A DNA stretch of 64,000 nucleotides from Candidatus Hinthialibacter antarcticus (GTDB lineage Bacteria; Hinthialibacterota; Hinthialibacteria; Hinthialibacterales; Hinthialibacteraceae), in NCBI GenBank assembly GCA_030765645.1, contig JAVCCE010000015.1, positions 204,320-268,319 of the forward strand, given 5' to 3'. The notes under the pieces are model-generated. The model was not told where the DNA came from and did no database searches. It saw only the letters and a list, made by a program, of their open reading frames with translations. The translations under genes were made by a program, and so were the position numbers. Shown one piece after another: positions 26,588-34,772 of the stretch; position 1 is the first letter of the stretch, and each line of letters starts with the position of its first letter.

Positions 26588-27940
26588 ATGGAATTTCCCG
26601 CATTACGTGCAGTGGGCGCATTGGATTTCTTTTCTGAATACGGCCAGATGATCTACAACCCGACCGGCATTTTTTACTGGACGGGACGCTCAAAAACCGA
26701 GGCGAAGATTAACGCGACCATCGGGGCGGCCAAAGGAAAAAAATCGGTTGTCTTTGACGACGGCGACGACGCACGAATCACTTTGTGCATTCCGTCCATT
26801 CAAAAGAATTTCCCTGGATTGGGCGTCGAAGAAATTTTCCCCTACGCGCCCGAAGTCGGGTTGCCGGCGTTTCGCGAGGCGTGGAAGTCGTGGATGCTGA
26901 AAAAAGCGGGCGACAACGCTGACCGCCTGGGCCGCCAAATGATGGCGCCGATGATTATGCCCGGCATCACCGGCGCACTGTCGGTGTGCCTGCGCATGTT
27001 CGTCGACCCCGGCAAACCAATCATCACGCCCGATAAGCGTTGGGAAAACTACGACAACATCTTCGACCGCAACCTCTTTCTAAAAGTCGAAGAGTTCCCG
27101 GGGTTCGACGGTCAAGACTTTAACCTGCAAGGGATGCTCGACGCCATCAACCGCGTGTGGCAAAAAGAAGACTGCGCGACCGTGGTGTTAAACTTCCCCA
27201 ACAACCCGACCGGATATTGTCCGCCCAAGTCGGCGGCGCGCGAAATCGTCAATGCCATCCATGCGCTGGTCGCCAACACCAGCAAAAAATTGGTGCTTCT
27301 GCTCGACGACGCGTACGAAGGTTACATCTACGATGAAGATGCCGAACCGTGGTCGTTGTTTTACTTGTTTGAACCGCGCCCCAATTTCCTGCCGGTTAAA
27401 CTCGACGGCGTCAGCAAAGAACTGTTGTGGTACGGCGCCCGCATCGGCGCGGTTACCCTCGCCCTGCCAGACGAATGGTCAAACGTCGCAGACCGCGCGG
27501 ATATCGAAAAAGAAATGGAAAACAAGTTTCGCGGCATTGTACGCAACACCGTCTCGAACTGCTCGATGGTGGCGCAGTCGGCGGGCGTGAAAGCGCTGCA
27601 AAACGTCGACGCCGTGATGGCCGAACGCCAGAAGACAGTGAACGAACTCAAGCAACGCTATGACGTAATGAAGAGCGAATTGGCAAAGTTGAAAACCGAT
27701 TTGCTTTCGCCCGACCCTTTCCAGGGCGGGTTTTTCTGTTTCGTAAATCTGGCGCCAAAGTCAGGGTTGAAGGCCGACGACGTATGCGACCACCTGTTGA
27801 AAACCTACCAGGTAGGAACCGTGCCGCTGGTGCGCGACGACATTAACGGAATTCGCATCGCCTTCTGCGGCGTCGAAACCTCCGACATACCCGAGTTGGT
27901 GCAAAGCCTCGAAAAAGCAGTGTTGGATTTGGCAAAGTAA
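26588..27940 (+). CDS. PLP-dependent class I/II aminotransferase
   Basis: The 450-residue protein has the fold-type I aminotransferase pattern. It shows MPGITGALSVCLRMFVDPG, NFPNNPTGY, LLLDDAYEGY, and a PLP lysine probably in LDGVSKELLWYGARIG. It starts at ATG 26588 behind a strong AGGAGGAG. The N-terminal DFFSEYGQMIYNPTGIFYW segment is longer than in aspartate aminotransferases. The substrate is not clear; a close match to a named enzyme is not claimed. An intrinsic terminator follows at 27966. Confidence 0.88.
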   Translation: MEFPALRAVGALDFFSEYGQMIYNPTGIFYWTGRSKTEAKINATIGAAKGKKSVVFDDGDDARITLCIPSIQKNFPGLGVEEIFPYAPEVGLPAFREAWKSWMLKKAGDNADRLGRQMMAPMIMPGITGALSVCLRMFVDPGKPIITPDKRWENYDNIFDRNLFLKVEEFPGFDGQDFNLQGMLDAINRVWQKEDCATVVLNFPNNPTGYCPPKSAAREIVNAIHALVANTSKKLVLLLDDAYEGYIYDEDAEPWSLFYLFEPRPNFLPVKLDGVSKELLWYGARIGAVTLALPDEWSNVADRADIEKEMENKFRGIVRNTVSNCSMVAQSAGVKALQNVDAVMAERQKTVNELKQRYDVMKSELAKLKTDLLSPDPFQGGFFCFVNLAPKSGLKADDVCDHLLKTYQVGTVPLVRDDINGIRIAFCGVETSDIPELVQSLEKAVLDLAK

Positions 27941-27965
27941 CAGTCGCTCATTCATAGACTTCAAA

Positions 27966-27994
27966 AAGGCGAGCCTTAGCTCGCCTTTTTTTTA
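27966..27994. terminator. Bidirectional intrinsic terminator
   Basis: A strong stem, AAAGGCGAGC / GCTCGCCTTT, with a short loop and a T-run on the plus strand and A-run on the other side. It sits between the convergent aminotransferase and pseudopilin genes and can serve both. Confidence 0.85.
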
Positions 27995-28022
27995 TCGTAA
28001 GTCGCAACCACTATAAATCATC

Positions 28023-28655
28023 TTACTTACTGTGGTCGCCGTGGTTGGAGCGCATCAGGTCGCCGTTTGAGATGATTCCATTCGATGACGAATAGGGGAC
28101 GCGCGACGGCGTCCAAGTGGGGATGTCGAAATTCGGGCCGATCACTTTGCCAATCGCTACCACGCCGACATCGTCATTGCGGTCTGGGCCGAAACTATAC
28201 AGCACCCACAATATGTTGAGCGGCTTGGCCCATAACGGCCAGTAATTATTCGGCGAAAACGATTTGTAATCGACGTAGGTATAGCCGTAATTCGCCTCAT
28301 CCGTCGCGCCGCCGTACGCATCAGGCGCCGCTGAGTTGAACGGATCGCTGTCGGGAACACTGCTCATGTACGACACCGGCGAAGTCAACCGCGCCAACGC
28401 GCCTTTGTAGCGCCATTCGTTGTTGAGATCATGCCGAAACGGCGGGTAAGCGTTTTGGTCAAGCGCATACATTTCCAGCGCCGTGCCCAGCGCGCGCATC
28501 TCGCTTTGCGCCGCCGCCACTTTTGCGCGAATCTGCGCGTTTAAAAAATTGGGGACGGCAATCGCCGCCAGAATGCCAATGATCGCCACAACAATTAACA
28601 ACTCAATTAAAGTAAATCCATTGTTCGCATGTTTCATTTGTTGATCTTTCATCAT
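28023..28655 (-). CDS. Type II secretion-type pseudopilin (GspG-like)
   Basis: The 210-residue protein has a canonical class III signal NNG|FTLIELLIVVAIIGIL with Glu at +5. The usual orphan-pseudopilin body follows: NAQIRAKVAAAQSEMRALGTALEMYALDQNAYPP and a C-terminal GIISNGDLMR. It closely resembles the protein at 3094-3732, which also ends in an NG-LVSYGDILW-like segment, so the two are paralogues. The start may be ATG 28655, 28652 or 28637; none has a strong ribosome site. The function in a secretion or surface system is inferred from family. Confidence 0.9.
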   Translation of the reverse strand: MMKDQQMKHANNGFTLIELLIVVAIIGILAAIAVPNFLNAQIRAKVAAAQSEMRALGTALEMYALDQNAYPPFRHDLNNEWRYKGALARLTSPVSYMSSVPDSDPFNSAAPDAYGGATDEANYGYTYVDYKSFSPNNYWPLWAKPLNILWVLYSFGPDRNDDVGVVAIGKVIGPNFDIPTWTPSRVPYSSSNGIISNGDLMRSNHGDHSK

Positions 28656-28764
28656 TCAAGGAATTTATCATTAGAACTAACAAGATTGGCGCCATAGAGG
28701 TGGGGGCGAATCATACATCAATAATTATAGTCTGCCGCGAATAAAATGACGACTTGAATATATG

Positions 28765-28795
28765 AAAAAGGCCGGGCAGTTGCGCCCGGCCTTTT
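28765..28795 (-). terminator. Intrinsic terminator of glnA
   Basis: On the minus strand AAGGCCGGGC / GCCCGGCCTT forms a stem followed by a T-run, starting about 22 bases after the glnA stop. Confidence 0.9.
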
Positions 28796-28816
28796 GTGTT
28801 CGTTGTTCTACACGGC

Positions 28817-30226
28817 TTAGCAGTCGTAGTAGAGGAAGTATTCGTACGGCGTCGGGCGCAACTGGCAAGGTTCAACTTCGTTCTCGCGTTTGTAGGCAAT
28901 CCAGGTTTCGATGACATCCTGGGTAAACACGTCGCCTTGGAGAAGAAACTCGTGATCTTTTTCTAACGCTTCCAGCGCGGCGTTCAATGAACCGGGAACC
29001 TGCGGAACGCCCGCGGCTTCTTCCGGCGACAAGTCGTAGATGTTCTTGTCGATCGGATCGCCTGGATCGATCTTGTTGAGGATGCCGTCCATACCCGCCA
29101 TGACAATCGCCGAGAAAGCGAAATAGCCGTTGCAGGAAGGATCGGGGCAACGGAACTCGACGCGCTTGGCTTTGGGGCTGGGCGAATACATCGGGATGCG
29201 GCACGCCGCGGAGCGGTTGCGCTGTGAATAGGCCAAGTTGACCGGCGCTTCATAACCCGGAACCAAACGCTTGAAGGAGTTGGTGGTCGGGTTGGTAATC
29301 GCGATAAGCGCGTTCGCGTGTTTCAAGATACCGCCAATGTACCACAAGCATTCTTGCGAAAGGCCTGCATACTTGTCGCCCGCGAAGAGAGGCTTGTCGC
29401 CGTTCCACAAACTCGAGTGGACGTGCATGCCTGATCCGTTGTCGCCGTAAATGGGCTTCGGCATAAAGGTCGCTGTTTTGCCGTGTTTCTTAGCGACATT
29501 CTTTACGATATATTTAAAGAGCATCAAATCATCGCCCATTTTCAACAGCGGCGCAAAACGCATGTCGATTTCGCACTGGCCTGCAGTCGCCACTTCGTGG
29601 TGAAGCGCTTCGACGTTAATGCCGAGTTCGAGCATGGTTGCAGCCATTTCAGAGCGAATGTCTTGCAGGGTATCAACCGGAGAGCAGGGGAAATAGCCCT
29701 CTTTGTGGCGCACCAAGTGGCCCAGGCTGGAATCGCCGTTGGCCGAGTTCCAAATCGCTTCTTGCGAGTCGATTTCAAACATGGCGAAATTGGGTTCCTG
29801 ACCGTAGCGCACGCTATCGAAAATAAAGAATTCCGCTTCAGGCCCAATAAAAACCTGGTCGGCGATGCCAGTCGATTTGACGTATTCTTCACACTTGAAC
29901 GCAACATTGCGCGGGTCGCGTGTATAGCGTTCTTTGGTAATCGGGTCCAGAATCGAGCAGGTCAATGATAAAGTCGGATACTGCATGAACGGATCCACAA
30001 ACGCCGTTGTGGGGTCAGGCAGAATCAACATGTCGCTCTCGTCAATTTTTTTCCAGCCGCGAATCGAAGAACCGTCAAAACCAAAACCGTCTTCAAAGGA
30101 ATCTTCTTCCAAGTGGCTGCAAGGAATACTGGTATGTTGCCAAGTCCCCGGCAAATCCTGGAACTTGAAATCAACAAATTGGATCCCTTTGTCTTTGATC
30201 ATCGTGATTACTTCTTTTGGAGTCAT
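28817..30226 (-). CDS. glnA: Glutamine synthetase type I
   Basis: GlnA makes glutamine from glutamate, ammonia and ATP. The 469-residue protein has the GSI pattern: [51 protein letters not shown] and RIP. From the chosen start ATG 30226 (AAGGAGAG upstream), Tyr397 falls in [10 protein letters not shown], the adenylylation site of GSI-beta enzymes, so adenylyl control by GlnE is possible. A longer frame to 30391 is not supported. A sigma-54-like promoter lies upstream at 30508-30524. Confidence 0.97.
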   Translation of the reverse strand: MTPKEVITMIKDKGIQFVDFKFQDLPGTWQHTSIPCSHLEEDSFEDGFGFDGSSIRGWKKIDESDMLILPDPTTAFVDPFMQYPTLSLTCSILDPITKERYTRDPRNVAFKCEEYVKSTGIADQVFIGPEAEFFIFDSVRYGQEPNFAMFEIDSQEAIWNSANGDSSLGHLVRHKEGYFPCSPVDTLQDIRSEMAATMLELGINVEALHHEVATAGQCEIDMRFAPLLKMGDDLMLFKYIVKNVAKKHGKTATFMPKPIYGDNGSGMHVHSSLWNGDKPLFAGDKYAGLSQECLWYIGGILKHANALIAITNPTTNSFKRLVPGYEAPVNLAYSQRNRSAACRIPMYSPSPKAKRVEFRCPDPSCNGYFAFSAIVMAGMDGILNKIDPGDPIDKNIYDLSPEEAAGVPQVPGSLNAALEALEKDHEFLLQGDVFTQDVIETWIAYKRENEVEPCQLRPTPYEYFLYYDC

Positions 30227-30806
30227 ATGTCCGCTCTCCTTACAGGTGTTGAGATAAAATAGGTGACTCGGTTTGCACCGATTGTTTAATTCCGTGATCC
30301 GGTCCCTCAACCGGTTTGAGAACAACAACAATGAAAGGTATTCTTGCAGTGGAGTCTGTAGACAGTTTTCTTCGTTTCTATCAAATGTCAAATGCTGGAA
30401 AACAAAACTACGCCGCCAGGATTATCAATTTTGACGCTCAACGAATCATTACCAGGCTTAAACACTCATGTCCTGCGAGACTTCACTAAATTTTGCCTTT
30501 AACATAAAGCAGAAGCCATGCCAATAACTCAAATAAACTCAATTAATTGATTCCTATATACTTACAAAAATGTAGGATTCATGTTGATTGAGTAATCGTT
30601 TAAAAATCAATGTTGATTTTTGACCACAAGGTCAGGAACAGACATTTCTGTAAGAATATGCCTGTTGATGTCAGAACCCATATTTTATCATGATGATTTT
30701 TGTCTGATAGGTTAAGACGCCTTGATTCAAGTTTGTGAAAACGTATTGATATACAGAATTTCAAATTCGCCTCATGCAGCGCATTACCCCTGAAAGAGTA
30801 GATGTC
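30227..30806. other. Long divergent intergenic region, glnA / der
   Basis: These 580 bases are AT-rich and hold no convincing gene. They carry the proposed sigma-54 promoter of glnA, an inverted repeat AAAAATCAA / TTGATTTTT (30602-30621), an adjoining hairpin TGACC / GGTCA (30621-30634), and a 12-base palindrome TCAATTAATTGA near 30540. These could be regulator sites for glnA, but none is assigned. Confidence 0.6.
30508..30524 (-). promoter_or_regulatory. Predicted sigma-54 (-24/-12) promoter of glnA
   Basis: Read on the minus strand the site is TTGGCATGGCTTCTGCT. The conserved GG and GC doublets are 10 bases apart, and it differs from the consensus YTGGCACGRNNNTTGCW at two defined positions. 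Transcription would start about 270 bases before the glnA ATG. No clear NtrC site was identified by eye. Confidence 0.4.
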
Positions 30807-32147
30807 ATGCCCAAAAAACCGCCATTGGTGGCAATCGTCGGACGACCCAACGTCGGAAAATCGACCTTATTCAACCGTATTATCGGCAGCCGCGACGCCA
30901 TCGTCGACGATCAACCCGGCGTGACCCGCGACTTAAAATACCGACCGACCGATTGGAACGGAAAACCCTTTGAGATAGTCGACACCGGCGGCATCTTCGG
31001 CCCCGATGATGATCCGTTTTCCAAAGCGATCCAAAATCAGATTGAACGCGCGGTGCAAGCTTGCGTCCTCATTGTGTTTGTACTCGATGGACGCGACGGC
31101 CCCACCCCGCTCGACCATGAAATTTTCAACTTGTTGCGCCGCACCCATAAACCCATTCTGTGCGCGATCAATAAGGTCGATAACCCACGCATCGAAAATG
31201 AAGTCATCGCTTCGTTTTTTGAACTGGGCGCGGACGCCTTTCTGCCGGTCTCATCAACCCACGGTTTGGGCGTCGGCGACCTGCTCGATGAAATCGTAAA
31301 ACGCATTCCCGACAATACGGCCCAATTTGAAGACGACCCGCCAGGCATCGCCATCCTGGGGCGCCCCAATGTTGGCAAATCGACTCTGCTCAATTCGCTA
31401 TGCGGAAGCGAGCGGGCCATCGTGTCGCCCATCGGCGGCACTACCCGCGACCCAGTCGATGAGGTTGTTGAAGTCAACGGCAAAAAGTATCTACTGATCG
31501 ACACGGCGGGCATTCGCCGCCGCTCAAAAATGAACCAGGGGCTTGAACGCTATGCCCTCAAACGAAATGAAAAGGCGCTCGACCGCTGCGACCTCGCCTT
31601 GTTGGTCGTCGACGGCGTCGAAGGCCTCACCGAGACCGACGCCAAGGTGTTTCGCCTCGCCAAAGATACGGGAAAAGCCGCGATGATCCTGGTCAATAAA
31701 TGGGACGCCATCCACGATAAAACCGAGAAAAGCGCGGGCGAATTCGCTAAAAAAATCCGCGAGGATTTGCCGTTCTTACATTACGCGCCCTTAGAATTTA
31801 TTTCCGCCATGACCAAACAGCGCCTGCACCGCATTTTTCCGCATGTTGAACGAATTCTGAGCGACTACCAATTCCGCGCGTCAACCAGTTCGCTGAACCA
31901 ACTGATGGAAGGCATCATCGCGCATAACCCGCCGCCTACACATCACGGTCGCTCAGCCCGGTTGTATTATTCCACTCAAGTCAGCACGGCGCCGCCAACC
32001 TTTCTCGCGTTTGTGAACGATCCCGACGCCATTCATTTTTCGTATGAACGCTACTTGATGAACCAACTCTATCAACACTTTAATTTAGAAGGCGTCCCGC
32101 TGCGTTTGTTTTTCCGAAAGCGTGAAAAGAGTAAAGAGAACCAATGA
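30807..32147 (+). CDS. der: Ribosome-assembly GTPase Der (EngA)
   Basis: Der is the double-GTPase needed for 50S ribosome assembly. The 446 residues hold two G domains. The first has VGRPNVGKST, DTGG and NKVD; the second has LGRPNVGKSTLLNSLCG, DTAGIRRRSK and NKWD. A C-terminal KH-like domain follows (SLNQLMEGIIAHNPPPTHHGR). ATG 30807 (MPKKPPLVAIVGRP) with AAAGAG upstream is chosen over ATG 30774. The stop overlaps plsY (ATGA). Confidence 0.97.
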   Translation: MPKKPPLVAIVGRPNVGKSTLFNRIIGSRDAIVDDQPGVTRDLKYRPTDWNGKPFEIVDTGGIFGPDDDPFSKAIQNQIERAVQACVLIVFVLDGRDGPTPLDHEIFNLLRRTHKPILCAINKVDNPRIENEVIASFFELGADAFLPVSSTHGLGVGDLLDEIVKRIPDNTAQFEDDPPGIAILGRPNVGKSTLLNSLCGSERAIVSPIGGTTRDPVDEVVEVNGKKYLLIDTAGIRRRSKMNQGLERYALKRNEKALDRCDLALLVVDGVEGLTETDAKVFRLAKDTGKAAMILVNKWDAIHDKTEKSAGEFAKKIREDLPFLHYAPLEFISAMTKQRLHRIFPHVERILSDYQFRASTSSLNQLMEGIIAHNPPPTHHGRSARLYYSTQVSTAPPTFLAFVNDPDAIHFSYERYLMNQLYQHFNLEGVPLRLFFRKREKSKENQ

Positions 32148-32776
32148 TTGAAATTCTTGCTCTGGTGATTGCCTATTTGCTTGGGTCGATCCCGTCTGCG
32201 TATTACATGGGCAAGTGGGTGAAGGGCGTCGATCTGCGCACTGTCGGCAGCGGCAACTTGGGCTTCACCAACGCATGGCGTGTACTCGGCCTATGGATGA
32301 GCCTGCCGGTGTTTGCCTTCGACATTGGCAAAGGCGCGGCGGCGGTGTTGATCGCTCGAGCGTTATCGCCGGATTTAGAATGGTTGGCCATCGCCGCCGG
32401 GCTGGTTGCGATCCTGGGGCATAACTGGACCGTGTTTCTGGGCTTCAAAGGCGGCGGCAAAGGCGTCGCGGCCTCGGCGGGCGTGTTCGCCGCGCTGACG
32501 CCCGTCCCCTTCGCAATTACCTTCACGTTATTTTTGATTATTCTTTTCACCACAAGCTATATGTCGATCGCCTCCATCAGCGGCGCGGTGATTTTGGTCA
32601 CCTGCATCTACACTGCGCACGCAATGCACAGCGCCTTTGCGCCGTCGATTGAAGTGACTGCGTTCGCGACCATCGCAGCGACCATGTTGATCGTCAAACA
32701 TAAAAAAAATATCCAGCGTCTATGGGCGGGAACCGAACCGCGCATCGGGCGAAGCAAGACGGAGGAGCCTTCGTGA
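32144..32776 (+). CDS. plsY: Acyl-phosphate glycerol-3-phosphate acyltransferase
   Basis: PlsY transfers an acyl chain from acyl-phosphate to glycerol 3-phosphate, the first step of phospholipid synthesis. The 210-residue polytopic protein shows the three family motifs: LLGSIPSAYYMGKW and VGSGNLGFTNAWRVLG, GHNWTVFLGFKGGGKGVAAS, and the later conserved region near ASISGAVI. It overlaps der at the start and hisA at the end, so the three genes are likely co-translated. The tail after the last helix is short and basic. Confidence 0.95.
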   Translation: MIEILALVIAYLLGSIPSAYYMGKWVKGVDLRTVGSGNLGFTNAWRVLGLWMSLPVFAFDIGKGAAAVLIARALSPDLEWLAIAAGLVAILGHNWTVFLGFKGGGKGVAASAGVFAALTPVPFAITFTLFLIILFTTSYMSIASISGAVILVTCIYTAHAMHSAFAPSIEVTAFATIAATMLIVKHKKNIQRLWAGTEPRIGRSKTEEPS

Positions 32777-33516
32777 TTGATTTAATTCCAGCCATTGACC
32801 TGCGCGGCGGCAACGCAGTACGCCTGTTGCGCGGCGAATACGACCAGGAAACCATTTACTCGAACAATCCCGCCGAGTTCGCCAAAACCTGGCAAGACGG
32901 CGGCGGCGACATTGTCCACATCGTCGATCTCGACGGCGCCCGCGACGGCGCCATGCAGAACCGCGACGCCATCCGCGCGATTGTTGAGACGCTCAGCATC
33001 AAAACAGAATTAGGCGGCGGCTTGCGCGACATGGAGGCGGTGCATTGCGTGTTGGGCGACTTGGGCGTTGACCGCGCCATTCTTGGCAGCGTGTTGTTAG
33101 AAAAACCCGACTTCGCGCGCGAGGCGGCGCAGGCCTACCCGGGTCGCATCATTCTCGGCATCGACGCCCGCGACGGTTTAGTTGCGACCCGCGGCTGGCG
33201 CGAGACCAGCCAGGTGAAGGCGGTTGATCTCGTAAAAGAATTCGCCGGGTTGGATTACTGCGCGGTGATCTATACCGACATCGCCCGCGACGGCACCCTG
33301 GTCGGCCCCAATCTTGAACAACTGGCTGAAATGGCGGCGGCCTCTCCGTTCCCGATTATCGCGTCCGGCGGCATCGGCTCGCTGGACGACATTCGCAATG
33401 TGGTCAAACTCGCCAACACGCTTGAGCAAGGCTCCATCAGCGGCGTGATCGTCGGCAAGGCGCTCTACGAAAAAAAATTCACCATCGAAGAAGCGGCGGC
33501 GGCGATGAAAGCGTAA
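32773..33516 (+). CDS. hisA: Phosphoribosylformimino-AICAR phosphate isomerase
   Basis: HisA performs the fourth step of histidine synthesis, the ring-opening isomerisation of ProFAR. The 247 residues form a TIM barrel with PAIDLRGGNAVRLLRGEY and VDLDGARDG in the first half. The second catalytic Asp region is LGIDARDGLVATRGW, followed by YTDIARDGTLVGPN and ASGGIGSLDD. The start is GTG 32773, with GGAGGAG 5 bases upstream, overlapping the plsY stop as GTGA. The ATG at 32722 would lie within plsY. No other his genes are in the window. Confidence 0.96.
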   Translation: MIDLIPAIDLRGGNAVRLLRGEYDQETIYSNNPAEFAKTWQDGGGDIVHIVDLDGARDGAMQNRDAIRAIVETLSIKTELGGGLRDMEAVHCVLGDLGVDRAILGSVLLEKPDFAREAAQAYPGRIILGIDARDGLVATRGWRETSQVKAVDLVKEFAGLDYCAVIYTDIARDGTLVGPNLEQLAEMAAASPFPIIASGGIGSLDDIRNVVKLANTLEQGSISGVIVGKALYEKKFTIEEAAAAMKA

Positions 33517-33520
33517 CTTC

Positions 33521-33549
33521 TTGCGTGCGCCAAATGGCGCGGCTACAAT
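33521..33549 (+). promoter_or_regulatory. Predicted promoter and operator of the Xre/RES module
   Basis: TTGCGT (33521-33526) and TACAAT (33544-33549) are exactly 17 bases apart. A perfect inverted repeat GCGCCA-AA-TGGCGC (33527-33540) fills the spacer, where an antitoxin could block polymerase. A second inverted repeat, ATGGCAAT / ATTGCCAT, spans 33548-33582, between the likely start site and the ribosome site. Confidence 0.5.
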
Positions 33550-33594
33550 GGCAATATGGCGCTAGACGAAAGCCATTGCCATCTGGAGGCCAAC

Positions 33595-34017
33595 ATGTGC
33601 GCAGAATCACAACAGCATTTCAAAGCAACATTTAAACTGCCTTTTGATAATATTGAAAAGTCGATTCGGGCTATCGAAAAAGGCCTCCCTTATTCGACCA
33701 TACATAAACTTCAATCTGTCTTATCGTTGACTAATCACGAACTTTCGGATATTGCCAATGTCGCTCCTCGAACCTTGTTAAGAAGAAAAACACAAGGACG
33801 GTTAACTTCGAGTGAGTCAGAAAAAGTTTTTTTGATTGCAAAATTATTCAATCGCGCGGAAGAGATATTTGGCTCAAAAGAACGGGCCAAATTGTGGATG
33901 AAATTGTCTCAGCCTGCATTGGGCGGAAAGACGCCTTTGAAATACAGCAAGACAGTCGTCGGCGCTCAGGCGGTTGAAGACCTCCTCGGTCAAATTGAAC
34001 ATGGCGTTGTGTTATGA
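33595..34017 (+). CDS. Xre/MbcA/ParS-type antitoxin of a RES system
   Basis: The 140-residue protein has an N-terminal helix-turn-helix-like part (LTNHELSDIANVAPRTLLRRK) and the C-terminal DUF2384 region (LWMKLSQPALGGKTPLKY, then GAQAVEDLLGQIEHG), which binds and blocks RES toxins. The start is ATG 33595, with GGAGG 5 bases upstream; the ATG at 33556 lacks this. The stop overlaps the toxin start (ATGA), the normal antitoxin-first order. The protein probably represses its own promoter. Confidence 0.9.
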   Translation: MCAESQQHFKATFKLPFDNIEKSIRAIEKGLPYSTIHKLQSVLSLTNHELSDIANVAPRTLLRRKTQGRLTSSESEKVFLIAKLFNRAEEIFGSKERAKLWMKLSQPALGGKTPLKYSKTVVGAQAVEDLLGQIEHGVVL

Positions 34018-34499
34018 AATTGACCGCATGGCGACTTGTTCATTCCAAGTATTTGAATAAGCCGTTAACGGGAGAGGGCGCTCAAAAAAGCGGCGGCCGC
34101 TGGAACCATAAAGGAACGCCAATCATATATGCCGCCCAAGCCATCTCGCTGTCAGTATTAGAAATATTAGCGCGCATACTTGATTCTGGCGATTTAAAAC
34201 ACTACCGCTTTAGGTCGGTCGAATTTGATGACTCGCAGGTTCAAAGAATTGAACAAAGCGAATTGTCGCTCAATTGGAACTCACTGCCGCCAACTAACGA
34301 AACCAAAGATATTGGCAATGAGTGGGCTAAATCAAATCAGAGCCTCATACTCGCCGTTCCGAGCGTAATCATACCGATTGAGTGCAACTATTTGATTAAT
34401 CCAAGCCATCCCGAGTTTCGCTCTCTCGTGATCCATACAAACAAAGTGAAATTTGACTTTGATCAACGCTTATTATCGTTTCACCGAATAACCGCTTAG
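34014..34499 (+). CDS. RES-domain toxin
   Basis: The 161-residue RES protein begins WRLVHSKYLNKPLTGEGAQ and has the conserved GGRWNHKG with Arg, the strand IIYAAQ, and SLSVLEIL with Glu. It continues to LLSFHRITA. RES toxins degrade intracellular NAD+ and arrest growth until neutralised by their antitoxin. The three polar active-site positions of the family appear intact, so it is probably functional. It ends 4 bases inside the convergent YbjQ remnant. Confidence 0.9.
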   Translation: MKLTAWRLVHSKYLNKPLTGEGAQKSGGRWNHKGTPIIYAAQAISLSVLEILARILDSGDLKHYRFRSVEFDDSQVQRIEQSELSLNWNSLPPTNETKDIGNEWAKSNQSLILAVPSVIIPIECNYLINPSHPEFRSLVIHTNKVKFDFDQRLLSFHRITA

Positions 34500-34744
34500 A
34501 GTTCCACCTTCCTCAGTTTCACTGCGGTGCCGTAACAGAAAAGTTCCGCTGCGTTTTGGGCGATGCCTGACGTTGTGAAGCGGATACAGACGATGCCGTC
34601 GGCGCCGAGTTGGGCGGCGTGTTGTTTCATGCGGTCGATGGCTTGCTCGCGAGATTCCGCCATCAGTTTGGTGTATTCCAGCACCTCGCCGCCCACGATG
34701 TTACGCAGTAGGGGGCGTCGCGCGCGACGCCCCCTAGATTGCAT
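34496..34744 (-). pseudogene. YbjQ-family (UPF0145) remnant, N-terminus lost at a palindrome
   Basis: Residues from NIVGGEVLEYTKLMAESREQ onwards match the second half of YbjQ-family proteins (about 105 residues, pentameric), down to YGTAVKLRKVEL. The first ~38 family residues, including the VSGEAVLGANIFRD part, are absent. In their place the frame reads MQSRGRRARRPLL, which is only the translation of a perfect palindrome at 34709-34736. A truncated gene is therefore more likely than a short intact one. It could still be translated from ATG 34744. Confidence 0.7.
34709..34736. repeat. Perfect 28-bp palindrome
   Basis: The sequence is TAGGGGGCGTCGCG followed directly by its exact reverse complement, with no loop. 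It sits at the breakpoint of the YbjQ-family remnant. It resembles the other short GC-rich hairpins of the window but no second copy was seen. Confidence 0.85.
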
Positions 34745-34772
34745 TTATGAAAACTGTGAGAAAGGCAGTGAT

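Noticed and set aside
28690..28720. Sigma-54 promoter of the second pseudopilin
   Set aside because: The closest match (ATGGCGCCAATCTTGTT) has about five deviations including the -12 GC doublet.
30740..30770. Clear promoter for der
   Set aside because: TATACA is present but no -35 box at a suitable spacing.
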